DNA of 64,000 nucleotides from Microbacterium sp. Leaf288 (GTDB lineage: Bacteria; Actinomycetota; Actinomycetes; Actinomycetales; Microbacteriaceae): contig NZ_LMNI01000001.1 of NCBI RefSeq assembly GCF_001422925.1, positions 742,902 through 806,901 on the forward strand, read 5' to 3'. The notes beneath the pieces are model-generated. The model worked only from the letters and a program-made list of their open reading frames with translations. It was not told where the DNA came from and searched no databases. The first letter of the stretch is position 1; the number at the start of each line of letters is the position of its first letter. Of the stretch, positions 33,978 through 44,800 are shown in pieces. The position numbers and the translations under genes were made by a program.

Positions 33978-34878
33978 CACCGAGGTCGACTTCCGCACGC
34001 TGCCGCTCTCCGAGGTGCTCCGGATGTTCCGTGAGCAGGGCGAGCCGGCCGACCCGCGCCCCGACATCGACACGGAGTCGCTGAAGCGCCGCTTCCCGCA
34101 TCTCGCGAACGTCCAGACGCGCGAGGTCGCGATCGAGGGGACTGCCCGTGCGGTGCCCGCGCGGCTGTACACGGATGCCTCGGCCGAGGCATCCGGTCGC
34201 GCCCTCGTCTGGGTGCACGGCGGCGCGTTCATCGGCGGCCACCTCGACATGCCGGAGTCGCACTGGGTCGCGCTCGAGCTCGCGGCGCGGGGCATCCCGG
34301 TGCTCGCGGTCGACTACGTCAAGTGCCTCGGCGACGTGCACTTCCCCGCGCCCTCGGACGACGTGCTCGCCGCCTGGCGGCACGCGGTGGCGCACGCAGA
34401 GGAGCTGTTCGCCGCCGACACCGTTTATCTCGGGGGCGCCAGCGCCGGCGGCAACCTGACCTCCGGAGCGGTCGCACGGCTGCGGGATGCCGGCGAGCGG
34501 CTGCCCGACGGACTCGTGCTGGTGTACCCGGTCGTGCACCCGAACGGCCCGGCGGCCTCGGCGGACCTCGATCCCGACTCTCCGCACGGTGCCCTCGCCC
34601 TGAATTTCGCGGGGTCCGTCGAGGCGCTGGGCGATCCGCACGCCTTCGCGGCACTGGGGCCGGTCGATGGCTTCCCGCCGACGTTCGTGCTGGTGTGCGA
34701 ATTCGACGGCCTGCGTCCGTCGGGCGAGGCTTTCGCGCGGCAGTTGGATGCTGCGGGGATCGACGTCGCACTCCGTCTGGAGGCCGGCGCCGACCACGGC
34801 CACATCAACGAGCCCGCCGACCCGACCGCGCTGCCGACCATCGAAGCGATCGCGAGCTGGATCGGCGGGACGGAGTGA
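33970..34878 (+). CDS. Alpha/beta hydrolase, HSL-type esterase
   Basis: A 302-residue alpha/beta hydrolase-3 family esterase. The oxyanion motif HGGAF is at 83-87, and the nucleophile elbow GGASAGGN places Ser at 158; the catalytic Asp/His are likely in EFDGLRPSG and GADHGH. It could remove acyl groups (acetyl, malonyl, coumaroyl) from sugar residues of glycosides, given its place after two CGD fusions (inference). ATG at 33970 overlaps the preceding gene by 8 bp. Confidence 0.85.
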   Translation: MSDTEVDFRTLPLSEVLRMFREQGEPADPRPDIDTESLKRRFPHLANVQTREVAIEGTARAVPARLYTDASAEASGRALVWVHGGAFIGGHLDMPESHWVALELAARGIPVLAVDYVKCLGDVHFPAPSDDVLAAWRHAVAHAEELFAADTVYLGGASAGGNLTSGAVARLRDAGERLPDGLVLVYPVVHPNGPAASADLDPDSPHGALALNFAGSVEALGDPHAFAALGPVDGFPPTFVLVCEFDGLRPSGEAFARQLDAAGIDVALRLEAGADHGHINEPADPTALPTIEAIASWIGGTE

Positions 34879-36503
34879 GCGCCGGCGATCGCTCGGCCTG
34901 GACGTTCGGCGAAGACCTGCGTCTGCGCAAGGACGGCGAGCTCCGCCTCCTGCTGGGTGGCCAGGTGCACAACTCGTCGAGCTCGTCGACGGCATCCATT
35001 CGTCAGTCGTTCGCGCACGCGCGGCACCTGCACGCGAACACCGTGCTCGCGCCGGTCAGCTGGGCGCTGACCGAGCCGCGCGAGGGCGAGTTCGACTTCA
35101 CGCTCGTGGACACCATGATCGACGAGGCCCGGGGCCAGGGACTGCACCTCGTGCTGTTGTGGTTCGGCGCGTTCAAGAACGCGGCGTCGACGTACGCGCC
35201 GCGGTGGGTGCGGGCGGACCAGACGAGATTCCCGCGCGCCGTGGTGCACGCGAAGACACGGGGGAGTGCCTTCCACTATTCCGGTGTGATGCCGACGCCC
35301 GTGCTCTCGGTCTTCAGCGAGGCGCTCCGCGATGCCGATGCCACCGCGTTCGAAGCCTTCATCACTCACCTCGCAGAGGTCGATCGCACCGATGTCGTCG
35401 CGCTCGTCCAGGTCGAGAACGAGTCGGGCATCCTGCGCGACAGCCGCGACCGGAGCGACCTCGCCGAGGAGGCCTGGCGTCGCGACGCGCCGGGCGCGCT
35501 GATCGCCGCCGCCCGCGCGGGTGAGGAAGGCTCGCTGCTCCGCACGCTCTGGGCGGAGGCCGGCCGGCGTGAGGCGGGTACCTGGGCCGACGTGTTCGGC
35601 GACGGCTCGGGCGCCGACGAGATCTTCATGGCGTGGTCGATCGCGTCGTACGTGCAGCATCTCGCCGAGCGCGGTCAGGCCGTCAAGCAGATCCCGATGT
35701 ACGCCAACGCGTGGCTGGGCCCGCAGCCCGGGCAGGACGAGCCGGGGGCGTGGCCGAGCGGCGGACCCTCGAGTCGGGTGATCGATGTGTGGCGCGCAGC
35801 GGCGCCCTCTCTGTCGCTCGTCGGCCCCGACATCTACGTGGACGACGCCGACTCGGCGATGCGTACCTATGCGACCGGATCACAGCCGCTCTTCGTGCCG
35901 GAGAGCAGATTGCGCGCGGGAGAGCTCGTGCGGGCCATCGGCACTTATCGCGCGGTCGGCTGGTCGGGATTCGGCTTCGATGGGGCCAACCCCGAGGGTC
36001 AGGTCGCCGCGATGCTCGCGTACCTCACCGGCTTCGAGCCGGAGATCGCCGAGGCCCAGCGAGCTGGACGCATCGGCGCCGTCGTGGTGGAGCCGGGCTC
36101 CCCTCCGGCCGAGACCACAGTCGGAGACCTCACCGTGAGCGCCCGTGGGCTGAGCGACATCGTCCGCGACTTCCTGCTCGACGTGGGTGTGCAGCTTCCC
36201 GACGAGGCGCTGCCGGTCCCCGACGAGACGCTCCCGCGTGAGCCCGTTCCGACGCCGGGCGAGCAGCGGCCGTTCGGGCTGATCTTCGCGGTGGCCGACG
36301 ACGAGCTCGTCGTCATCGGCCAGGGCGTGAAGCTCGACTTCGCCGCACCTCAGGGATTGGTGGAAGTCGACGCCGTCGTCGAACTGCTCCTGGACGAGGG
36401 CCGCGTCGTCCCCAGTCGCGTCCTCAACGGCGACGAGCGTCTCCAGGTCGTCCCGGTGGATCGCGTGGGGGCCGCGAGGGTCACCCTGCTCCGAGTGTCG
36501 TGA
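34875..36503 (+). CDS. GH35/GH42-like beta-galactosidase family protein
   Basis: A 542-residue clan GH-A type hydrolase. The N-terminal (beta/alpha)8 barrel has the acid/base motif QVENES (179-184) and a likely nucleophile in LFVPESR near 342; a C-terminal beta domain follows. The N-terminus (LRLRKDGELRLLLGGQVHNS) resembles the DUF5597-containing beta-galactosidase family. It would release a beta-linked galactose or related sugar. GTG start overlaps the esterase stop. The family is clear; substrate is not. Confidence 0.75.
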   Translation: MSAGDRSAWTFGEDLRLRKDGELRLLLGGQVHNSSSSSTASIRQSFAHARHLHANTVLAPVSWALTEPREGEFDFTLVDTMIDEARGQGLHLVLLWFGAFKNAASTYAPRWVRADQTRFPRAVVHAKTRGSAFHYSGVMPTPVLSVFSEALRDADATAFEAFITHLAEVDRTDVVALVQVENESGILRDSRDRSDLAEEAWRRDAPGALIAAARAGEEGSLLRTLWAEAGRREAGTWADVFGDGSGADEIFMAWSIASYVQHLAERGQAVKQIPMYANAWLGPQPGQDEPGAWPSGGPSSRVIDVWRAAAPSLSLVGPDIYVDDADSAMRTYATGSQPLFVPESRLRAGELVRAIGTYRAVGWSGFGFDGANPEGQVAAMLAYLTGFEPEIAEAQRAGRIGAVVVEPGSPPAETTVGDLTVSARGLSDIVRDFLLDVGVQLPDEALPVPDETLPREPVPTPGEQRPFGLIFAVADDELVVIGQGVKLDFAAPQGLVEVDAVVELLLDEGRVVPSRVLNGDERLQVVPVDRVGAARVTLLRVS

Positions 36504-36592
36504 GGAAGCGATGAGTCAGACCGATAGTGCGTGTCGCGAGTACCGCTGCATCCCCGTGATAGCACGGGCGCGTTTGGCGAGGAGTGTGACCC

Positions 36593-38059
36593 ATGGCTGA
36601 CGTGCCGACCTTCGTCAACCCCGTCCTGGGCGGAGACCGCCCCGACCCGGCCGTCATCAAGGTCGGCGACGAGTACTGGATGACGTACTCGTCGTTCGAG
36701 TCGGCGCCGGGGCTCCTGCTCTATCGTTCGCCCGACCTCGTGAACTGGACCTACGCGGGCTCGGCACTCGCCGAGCCTCTCGGCAGCACGTTCGCGGTCG
36801 ACATCGCGGAAGTGGACGGGCGCTTCTTCATCTACATCCCGTTCATCCCCGCGCCGTGGTCGGCACTCGATGCGCCGGCGATCTTCGTCATTCACGCCGA
36901 CTCGATGGAGGGCCCGTGGTCGGACCCGATCGACTTGGGCATCCGCTGGGCGATCGACCCGGGCCATGTCGTCGGCGAGGACGGCAAGCGTTACCTCTTC
37001 GTCAACGGCATCCGCCGCATCGCCCTCACGGACGACGGCCTTGCGACGGTCGGCGAACTGGAGCAGGTCTACGACGGCTGGCGCTACCCCGACGACTGGA
37101 TCACCGAGGCGTATGCCCTCGAGGGGCCCAAGCTCTTCCGGCATGGCGAGTGGTTCTACCTGGTGAGCGCTGTCGGCGGCACCGGCGGCCCGCCGACAGG
37201 GCACATGGTCATCGTGGCCCGATCGCGCTCGGTGCACGGGCCATGGGAGAACAGCCCGCACAATCCGGTCGCGCGCACGGAGGACGCCTCGGAGAAATGG
37301 TGGTCGCGCGGACACGCGACGATCCTCTCGACCGGCGAGGGCAGCTGGTGGATGGTCTCGCACGGCTACGAGAACGGCTACCGCACGCTCGGTCGCCAGA
37401 TCCTGCTCGAGCCCATCGCGTGGACCGAGGACGGCTGGCCGGTCGCCGCGCTGGACGACATCGGGGGCGAGCTGGATGCCCCGGCCGAGGCATCCGTCCC
37501 CTCCCCGTCCCGCGGGTTCGACGACGACTTCGCCGATCTGCGGCTCGGTGAGCGGTGGACCTTCCATGCCCCATCGCCCGGCGAGGCCGCGCGTCTCACG
37601 CTCGACGACGGCCTGGTGCTCGCGGGCAAGGGGACGGGGCCGGGCGACACGTCACCGCTCGCGCTCGTCGTCGGCGATCACTCGTACGAGGTCGAGGTCG
37701 ACGTCGAGATCGACGAGGCCGAAGGTGGCCTGCTGCTGTTCTTCAACGACCGGCTGTTCTGCGGCATGGGGATCGACGGGGAACGGATGCGGAGCTACTC
37801 GGGCGGCCACGTCACGCACTGGCGGGAGCCGGCGCCCGAGGCGCGTCGCCTGCAGCTGCGGATCCGCAACGACCAGCACATCGTGACGGGCTGGTACCGC
37901 GAACCCGGCGGGGAGTGGGTGCGTCACGCGATCCGCTACGAGACATCGGGGTACCACGCCAACACCATGGGCGACCTCCTGAGCCTGCGCCCGGCGCTCT
38001 ACGCGGCCGGCGCGGGGACGGTGCGGTTCCGCGACTTCCGGTACCGGCCCCTGCGCTGA
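36593..38059 (+). CDS. GH43-family glycosidase (beta-xylosidase/arabinofuranosidase type)
   Basis: A 488-residue protein with a five-bladed propeller catalytic domain. The general base region is NPVLGGDRPDPAVI near the start, a central Asp lies in AIDPGHV, and the general acid Glu is in YALEGPKLF near 175. Residues about 305-488 form a second beta-sandwich domain as in GH43 subfamilies of this length. It probably removes pentose decorations. An 89-bp gap with a small CCCGTG-ATAG-CACGGG hairpin (36553-36568) precedes it. Confidence 0.85.
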   Translation: MADVPTFVNPVLGGDRPDPAVIKVGDEYWMTYSSFESAPGLLLYRSPDLVNWTYAGSALAEPLGSTFAVDIAEVDGRFFIYIPFIPAPWSALDAPAIFVIHADSMEGPWSDPIDLGIRWAIDPGHVVGEDGKRYLFVNGIRRIALTDDGLATVGELEQVYDGWRYPDDWITEAYALEGPKLFRHGEWFYLVSAVGGTGGPPTGHMVIVARSRSVHGPWENSPHNPVARTEDASEKWWSRGHATILSTGEGSWWMVSHGYENGYRTLGRQILLEPIAWTEDGWPVAALDDIGGELDAPAEASVPSPSRGFDDDFADLRLGERWTFHAPSPGEAARLTLDDGLVLAGKGTGPGDTSPLALVVGDHSYEVEVDVEIDEAEGGLLLFFNDRLFCGMGIDGERMRSYSGGHVTHWREPAPEARRLQLRIRNDQHIVTGWYREPGGEWVRHAIRYETSGYHANTMGDLLSLRPALYAAGAGTVRFRDFRYRPLR

Positions 38060-38060
38060 G

Positions 38061-40229
38061 TCAGACGACCCGCAGGTCGACGGCCTGGGTCGAGGCGAGC
38101 GTTGCACCGAGGTGCAGGCGGAAGAGGCCGGGCTCCACGACGAACGCCGGGGGCGCAGCATCCACAGCCCAGAAGCCGAGCTGATCGCGGCCGATCTCGA
38201 ACTCGAACTGCGTGGTGCGGCCGGGCTCGATGGTCCGGCGCTCGAACGCGACGAGCCTGCGGACCGGAGGAGCGACGCTCGCGACGACATCCTCGACGTA
38301 GACCTGGACGACCTCGTCGCCGGTGCGCGCCGACGTGTTGGCGACCTCGAGCGACAGTGACAGCGTCGCGCCGCCGTCGAGTTCGGCGCCGCTGATCGAG
38401 GAAGCCGACAGTGTCGCCGGAGCGTGCGCGAAGGTCGCATAGCCCGAACCGTGGCCGAAGGGGAACTCCGGCCCGAGCTCGAGGTCGAGGTACTTCGAGG
38501 TGTACTTGTCGGCGACGTTGGCCGGGCCGTGCAGGCCGATGTCGGCGGTCTCGGCGCTGAGCGATCCGCCCGTCGTCGCGGGGCGACCGGTGTTCTCGTG
38601 CGCGTAGTGGATCGGGATCTGGCCGACGGATCGCGGCCACGACATCGGCAGGCGTCCGGCGGGATCGACGTCGCCCAGGAGCACGTCGACGATCGCCGCC
38701 GCGGCCTCGGTACCGCCGTGCCACGCGACGACGACCGTCTCCGCGAGGTCGATCCAGTCCGACACGACGAGCGGGCGACCGGTTTCGAGGACGACGACGA
38801 ACGGGATGCCGGTGCCGGCGATCTCGCGGATCAGCTGCTCCTGCCGTCCCGGCAGGCGCAGGTCGCTGCGGGAGGCGGCCTCGCCCGACAGCGCGCTGGG
38901 CTCGCCGACGAGCACCACCACGACGTCGCTGGCCCGCGCGGCCGCGACGGCGGCCGGGATGCCGGATGCGTCCTCGCCGAGGAAGTCGACGCCGGGCACG
39001 ACTCGCACCTCGACGTCGGGTCGTCGTGCGACGAACGCACCGGCGATGGTCTCTGCGTCCGCGCCGAAGGACTGTGTCCAGGCGCCGAGGTGATCGGTTG
39101 AGTCGGCGTAAGGGCCCGTCAGCAGCACGCGGGCGCGTGCGCCGAGCGGCAGCGTCCCGTCGTTCTTGAGCAGCACCGACGACCGGGCGGCGGCGCGCCG
39201 CACGAGCGCCCGCCCCGCGTCGGTCGGGGCAGTGAGCTCGTCCGTCTCGCTCGCGTACGGAGAGTCGAAGAGACCGAGCGACTCCTTCAGTGCGAGCACG
39301 CGGGCGACGGCGTCGTCGAGGCGCGCGGGGTCGATCGCCGAGAGCAGGGCGTCGGCGACCTCCGAAGGGGCGCCGCCCATCTCGACGTCGAGCCCGGCGC
39401 GGAACGCCTGGGACGCGGCATCCGTCAGATCCTCGGCGATGCCGTGCGGAAGCAGGTTGCGCACGCCCTCGGCATCGCCCACGACGACGCCGGGGAACCC
39501 CCACTCGTCCTTGAGCACCCCGGTCATCAGCCGCCGGTTGGCGTGCATCGGCACACCGGCGACGGTGTTGAACGACGCCATGACCGCGGCCGCGCCCTCG
39601 TCGACGACCGCGCGGAAGGGCTCGAGATAGATGTTGCGCAGCCGGTGCTCCGACACGTCGACCGCGTTGTAGTCGCGGCCACCCTCGGGTTGCCCGTAGG
39701 CGACGAAGTGCTTCGCGGTCGCGGCGATCGCGTGTCGGCCGGCGAGGTCGTCGCCCTGGTAGCCGCGCACCATCGCGCGGCCCATGACAGAGGTGAGGTG
39801 GACGTCCTCGCCGAACCCCTCGACCACGCGGCCCCAGCGCGGATCGCGGGCGACGTCGACCATGGGGGAGAAGGTCCACGTGACGCCGCCCGAGCGTGCT
39901 TCGGCAGCCGCGAGCGCGGCGAGCTCCTCGACGAGCGAAGGGTCGAAGCTCGCGGCCTGCGCGAGCGGGACGGGCGCGATCGTGCGCTGCCCGTGGATGA
40001 CGTCGAGCCCGACCAGCACGGGGATGCCGAGGCGCGTCTCTTCCACGGCGACCCGCTGCAGCGCGTTGGTCGCCGCCGCCGACCGGGGCCAGAAGATCGA
40101 GCCGAGACCCTCGCGGATGAGCTCCGCGGCATCGTCGTGCCGCGGACGGAACACGATCTGCAGCTGGCCGAGCTTCTCGGCCGGGGGCATCTCGGCGAGC
40201 AGCTTCTGCACGCGGGCGGATCGGTTCAT
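38061..40229 (-). CDS. GH3-family beta-glucosidase
   Basis: A 722-residue GH3 protein with (beta/alpha)8, alpha/beta sandwich and C-terminal fibronectin-III-like domains. The catalytic nucleophile is Asp252 in VVVGDAEGVRNLL; usual GH3 proteins have SDWGA or SDYGA here, so the context is atypical. The acid/base Glu is in LSGEAASRSDLRLPG. No signal peptide, so it would act on imported glycosides. The start has a GGAAGGAG box directly downstream of a 12-C run on this strand. Confidence 0.88.
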   Translation of the reverse strand: MNRSARVQKLLAEMPPAEKLGQLQIVFRPRHDDAAELIREGLGSIFWPRSAAATNALQRVAVEETRLGIPVLVGLDVIHGQRTIAPVPLAQAASFDPSLVEELAALAAAEARSGGVTWTFSPMVDVARDPRWGRVVEGFGEDVHLTSVMGRAMVRGYQGDDLAGRHAIAATAKHFVAYGQPEGGRDYNAVDVSEHRLRNIYLEPFRAVVDEGAAAVMASFNTVAGVPMHANRRLMTGVLKDEWGFPGVVVGDAEGVRNLLPHGIAEDLTDAASQAFRAGLDVEMGGAPSEVADALLSAIDPARLDDAVARVLALKESLGLFDSPYASETDELTAPTDAGRALVRRAAARSSVLLKNDGTLPLGARARVLLTGPYADSTDHLGAWTQSFGADAETIAGAFVARRPDVEVRVVPGVDFLGEDASGIPAAVAAARASDVVVVLVGEPSALSGEAASRSDLRLPGRQEQLIREIAGTGIPFVVVLETGRPLVVSDWIDLAETVVVAWHGGTEAAAAIVDVLLGDVDPAGRLPMSWPRSVGQIPIHYAHENTGRPATTGGSLSAETADIGLHGPANVADKYTSKYLDLELGPEFPFGHGSGYATFAHAPATLSASSISGAELDGGATLSLSLEVANTSARTGDEVVQVYVEDVVASVAPPVRRLVAFERRTIEPGRTTQFEFEIGRDQLGFWAVDAAPPAFVVEPGLFRLHLGATLASTQAVDLRVV

Positions 40230-40243
40230 CTGGTGCTCCTTCC

Positions 40244-40255
40244 GGGGGGGGGGGG
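40244..40255. repeat. 12-base G homopolymer in the leader of the GH3 gene
   Basis: Twelve consecutive G (C on the gene's strand) lie about 15-26 bp upstream of the GH3 start, next to its ribosome binding site. It is the only such tract in the window. It could change length by slippage and alter translation, or be a sequencing-prone site. Confidence 0.7.
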
Positions 40256-40358
40256 CGACATGCGGGGCCGCGCACGGCTGAGACTCGGTCGGGGATCATG
40301 ACGATGCCGCCCGGGGCGCATGGCCCCGGGCGGCATCGTTCACTGCGGATTCAGGGAG

Positions 40359-41651
40359 TCAGTTGCCCCACGCCGCGTCCATGTCGGCGAGCACCTGGTC
40401 GACCGTCTTCTGACCGGTCAAGAGGCCCTGCACTCCGACGCCGAGCGCGTCGTAGACGGCGGGGTTCGGCCACGTCGCGTTCGGCAGGCCCGCGTAGTCG
40501 CCGTTCGCGAGCAGGTCGCCGATCGGCGCGTACTCCGGAAGGAGCGTTTCGGAGTCGATGCCCGTGATCGGCACCGAACCCGAGAGGTCGGCGTACGCCT
40601 GGGCGTTCTCCGGCTGGGCGACCCAGTCGAGGAAGGCCTGCGCGGACGCCTTCACGGCGTCGTCCGACGCGGCGTTGATCCCCCACGCGTAGTTGGCGCC
40701 CGTGACGGTGAAGGCCTTCTCGCCGTCGGCGGGCGGGAACGCCTGCACGTTGAGCTCGGCGCCGGTGGCGTCGCCGATCGAGGCGGCGGCGCTGCCGGGG
40801 ACGGCGGCCGTCAGAGAGGTCCCGCCTCCCATCCCCTGGGTGATCGAGTCGAACGTGCCGCCCGCGGCGCCATCCTGGAAGCAGCCCTTGTCGTTCATCT
40901 CGACGATGTCGTCGAGGACGTCCTTCCAGCCGCTGTCGGCGAACGTGACGTCGCCGGCTGCGCGCTGCTCGTTCCAGTCCGGCGTCTGGGCGTACACGCG
41001 GGTCGCCGAGATCAGCATCGAGATGAGCCCGGTGTTGAACGAGACGCCGCCGGCGAGAACGGTGAACGACTTGCCCGCGTCCCGCGCGTCAGCGCACGCG
41101 GCCAGGAGGTCTTCGTACGTCGAGGGATACTCGGTGACGCCTGCCTCGTCGGCCGCGGTCACGTTGAACACCATCCCGACGGGGGTGAGCGCGGTCGGCT
41201 GGGCGTACGTCTTCCCGTCGATCTGGAACTCCGCCTCGCTGCCGGCAGGCAGCAGGCCGGCGGAGGTGTCGTCGAGCGGCTCGAGGAAGCCCGCGTCGGC
41301 GAGAGTGATGACCGAGATCGGCTGCCCGGTGCCGGGCGCGAGGACCATCATGTCGGCCGCGTTGCCTGCCTGAAGCTGGGTCGTGACCTGGGTGTTGTAG
41401 GCATCCGACGGGTAGGGGATGACTTCGATCGGCACGCCGGTCTCTTCGGTGTACTTCTGTGCGGTCTGGGCGTAGAAGTCGTCGGCGTCGTTCGCCTGGG
41501 CGACCATGAGGCTGAATCCGACGGTGTCCGGATCGGCTGAGCTGTCGCCGCCGTCGGTGGAGCCGGAACAGCCGGCGAGGACGAGTGCACCCGCCGCAGG
41601 GATCGCGAGGAGCGACCACCGGAGGTGCCGAATGCGTGAGTGCTGTGGCAT
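40359..41651 (-). CDS. ABC transporter sugar-binding lipoprotein
   Basis: A 430-residue CUT1-type solute-binding protein. The signal peptide ends at the lipobox LAGC, followed by a Ser/Gly/Asp-rich linker. It would bring a glycoside or oligosaccharide to the permeases encoded at 45191-46990, from which it is separated by the oppositely oriented GH106 gene. Start at 41649-41651 with an AAAGGG box. Its promoter carries the CGD regulon motif. Confidence 0.87.
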   Translation of the reverse strand: MPQHSRIRHLRWSLLAIPAAGALVLAGCSGSTDGGDSSADPDTVGFSLMVAQANDADDFYAQTAQKYTEETGVPIEVIPYPSDAYNTQVTTQLQAGNAADMMVLAPGTGQPISVITLADAGFLEPLDDTSAGLLPAGSEAEFQIDGKTYAQPTALTPVGMVFNVTAADEAGVTEYPSTYEDLLAACADARDAGKSFTVLAGGVSFNTGLISMLISATRVYAQTPDWNEQRAAGDVTFADSGWKDVLDDIVEMNDKGCFQDGAAGGTFDSITQGMGGGTSLTAAVPGSAAASIGDATGAELNVQAFPPADGEKAFTVTGANYAWGINAASDDAVKASAQAFLDWVAQPENAQAYADLSGSVPITGIDSETLLPEYAPIGDLLANGDYAGLPNATWPNPAVYDALGVGVQGLLTGQKTVDQVLADMDAAWGN

Positions 41652-41727
41652 TTCTACCCTTTCATGACGTCGTTGTCGCCAGCATCGGGACGCTGGCTCG
41701 GCCTCGGGGCCGCACCTCAAGCCTCGC

Positions 41728-41756
41728 ATGATATGTAGATTTCTGACATTAGTAAT
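41728..41756 (-). promoter_or_regulatory. Promoter of the solute-binding protein with regulon motif in the spacer
   Basis: On the minus strand ATTACT (41751-41756) and TATCAT (41728-41733) are 17 bp apart. The motif TGTAGATTTCTGACATTA (41734-41751, plus strand) fills the spacer. A bound protein would block RNA polymerase directly. Confidence 0.6.
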
Positions 41757-41830
41757 GCTTATGCGCGGCAATTGGCTCGCTGATCCCCTTCTGGGAGCTG
41801 TTCGAGCGCACTCGCCGTCGATCACACGCC

Positions 41831-44800
41831 TCAGGACGAGGACGGGTGCTGCGGCCGCTCGGCGACGATTCGCACCGGTCCCGCCAGCCCGGCCGGCGAG
41901 TGGCGCGCGGTGGGCTCGAAGACCCGCGTCATCGGCGTGGAGATCTCACCGCTCGGCGCGGCCGACTCGGCGATGAGCCGGTTGCGCCACGGGTTGGTGA
42001 CGTGCACCTCGATCTCGTTCGTTCCCGTGCGGATGGCGCCGCTCACGTCGACGCGGAACGGCGGCGTCCAGGCGACGCCGCAGTCCACTCCGTTCACCCT
42101 GACGCGAGCCAGGTCGAAGGTGTCGCCGAGGTCCAGGAGCACGCGTGTGGCGTCTGCGGGCAGGTGGAGCTTCGTGGTGACCCGGTACGTGGCGGTGCCC
42201 GAGAATCCCGCGGCGACGGAGTCGGCATCCGTCCACAATCGCGGTTCTGGTCCGAGCGTGAGCGGTGCCGTATCGGGGAGCTCGAGCGTCCAGTCGCCCC
42301 GCACCGGCACGTCGACGAGATCGACCCTCCGGGGGCCTGCGCCGTGATCCTCCACGAGGAACAGCGATCCGAACGCGGGGAGCCGCACCGCGTATCGCCG
42401 CTCGCCTCCGCCCGATGGCACGAGCGGCTCCAGGTGCCCCGTCTGCACGGTCACCGGGTCCCACGCCGAGAGACCGACCTGGCTCGTCGCGACGAACGTC
42501 CGCTCGCGGTCGTCCGGATTCGCCACGAACATGATGCGGCGGCCGCCGACGATGCGCGCGATGCGTCGCACCTCCGCGTCCTCCAGTCCGATCGCGGGAT
42601 GCACGCCGAGCTCCGTCAGCGCGGTGCCGAGGTCGCGGGTCGGCAGCACGCGCCCACGCGCACGGGGCAGAGTCCACACCCGATCGCACAGTCGTGCGAA
42701 CTCGACCTCGTCATCGGCGAGCGACGGCGATCTGTCCGGGCGGACGCCCACGACCGTCGCCCCCGCGTCCAGCAGCCGCTCGACGTGCCGCAGGGTTGCG
42801 ATCGTCATGTGATCGCTCGATCCGCCGAGATAGAGGAGTCGATACCGCGCCCCGGCCGAGGCCAGCCGGTCGTTCTCCATGCTGAGCAGCGCGAGGCCGT
42901 CCGTGCCCACGTAGTCGAAGTCGACCTTCACGGGAACCGCGTCGTCGAACCGCCCTCCGAACAGCGCGGTGACCGGCGCCTCCTCGCCGACGAAGTACGC
43001 GATGTCCACGGCGGGTTCACCCGACGAGAGAACGGCCGAGCAGCGTCCCAGGTAGTCGATCCATGGACCGGCGTCGCCGGCCCATGTCTCGTTGACGGTG
43101 AAGGCCTGCCCGAGGAACGGCGCGAGCGCGATGCCAGGCGGGGGCGCGGCGAGCGGCTGGTGCGGCGAAGTGTGGATGCAGAACCGCGTCACGCCCAGCG
43201 CGAGCTGAAGATCGGCGACGTGCTTGAGGCTCCGAGGAGTCGACGACCAGGGACGATCGAAGCTCGTGAACGCCTCCGCGCCGGTCCACGCCTTGCCATG
43301 GACATGGGCGACGGATGCCGCGCCCTTGAGGTCGGCGACATACGTGGGGCGCGGCCCGTGCTCGGGCAGGAAGGTCCACATCGCGCCCATCGGCACATCG
43401 GCGTGCGCGCGCATCGCGAGGTCGTCGCCGAGCTGCGGGCGCTGATCTTCGAGCGCTTCGGCGTAGTACACCATGCCGCGCGCGTGGGCCGCGGCCGCCA
43501 GTGTGCCGTAGTACTCGCTCGCGAGCAGTTCGGAGATCGTGCGGCGGTAGTCGTAGAGGAACCGATCGGAGTCCGACGCGGTGCGCACGATGAAGCCGGC
43601 GAGAGCCGGAAGCCAGGGGAGCGGGTCGTAGCCCCTCGCATCGGCGAAGCGGGCGAACAATGCGTCCGTCCAGTTCTGCGGACCGGCCTCGATGCTGTCG
43701 CTGAGGAGTGCGGCGAAGCCCTCATCCGCGCCGAAGCGCGCGAGGTGCTCGTCCAGATACGCCGAGACCCGCGGCCCGTCGAGCTTGTCGACCTCGAGTC
43801 CGGTGGTCTCCGGCGACGCGGGGCCGTTGGTCTGACCCGTGAGCGACGCCCCGAGCCGCAGGATCGTCCAGAGCCCGGGCGGAGCATCCCACCGCAGGAC
43901 GCCGTCGGTGACCGAAGACGTGACGTCGACGATCGCGTCCGGATCGACGGAGCCTGCGCGGATGCGCGCATCGGTGCCGACGGCGTAGTAGTCGGGCACG
44001 ACGCCGAACCCCGCCTTGACCTCCGCGTGATGCACGCGGCCGGCTGCGCGCAACGCGAACTCGGACACGACGAACTCCGACATGCGGCGCAGAACGGGGG
44101 GAACCTGCACGCCGTCGTCCAGCGCCGGCAGCGCATCGGCCGCGCTCGCGCCGGTCAACACCAGCCGGAAGCGCCGCGCGGTCGTCGCCGCGAAGCTCAC
44201 CGTGCGTGCCGGGACGGTCGTGACCGGCAGCGCGGCGACCTCCCGATACGTCACGCCGTCGTCGCTCGCCTCGAGCACGGCGCTCGGGGGCGGGGCGGCG
44301 CCGAATCCGCGCGGCCCCGGCAGCCCGACGACTGCCGAGCGCACCGTCACCGGCTCGTCGAAGATCTGCTCGACCCACGCCGACGACGTCGCTTCGGGAT
44401 CGCGGGGAAGAAGCACCGATCCGTCGAACGAGCCGTCGACGAGGCATCCCCAGTCCTCCACGCGCTCGGGGGCTGCTCCCGGAAGGATTGCGGATGCCAC
44501 CACCTCCGCGGGTCGGTGCGCCACGTGGACCGGGTCCGCCGGCACGGCGAGGACGATGGAATCGGTCGCCCATCGCGGCGCATCGGCGGCGAGGCCCCAG
44601 CGCCGGCAATCCTGAAAGAGGCCCGGGGCGTCCGGCAGAGCCGCGAGTCCGACGATCCGACGACCGCCGCCCTCGAGGGGCGTCTCGGACCACACGAGCT
44701 TCTTCATCGCATCCGCGGGCGCGACCCACGGGCCGCCCGAGGCGCTCCATCCCGACGAGGTCGCGACGGCGAGTTCGATCCCCAGCTCATCCGCGGTCTC

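Noticed and set aside
40230..40358. GH3 gene read as a phase-off pseudogene because of the G tract
   Set aside because: The tract is in the leader, not the coding sequence; the gene is intact from the ATG at 40229.
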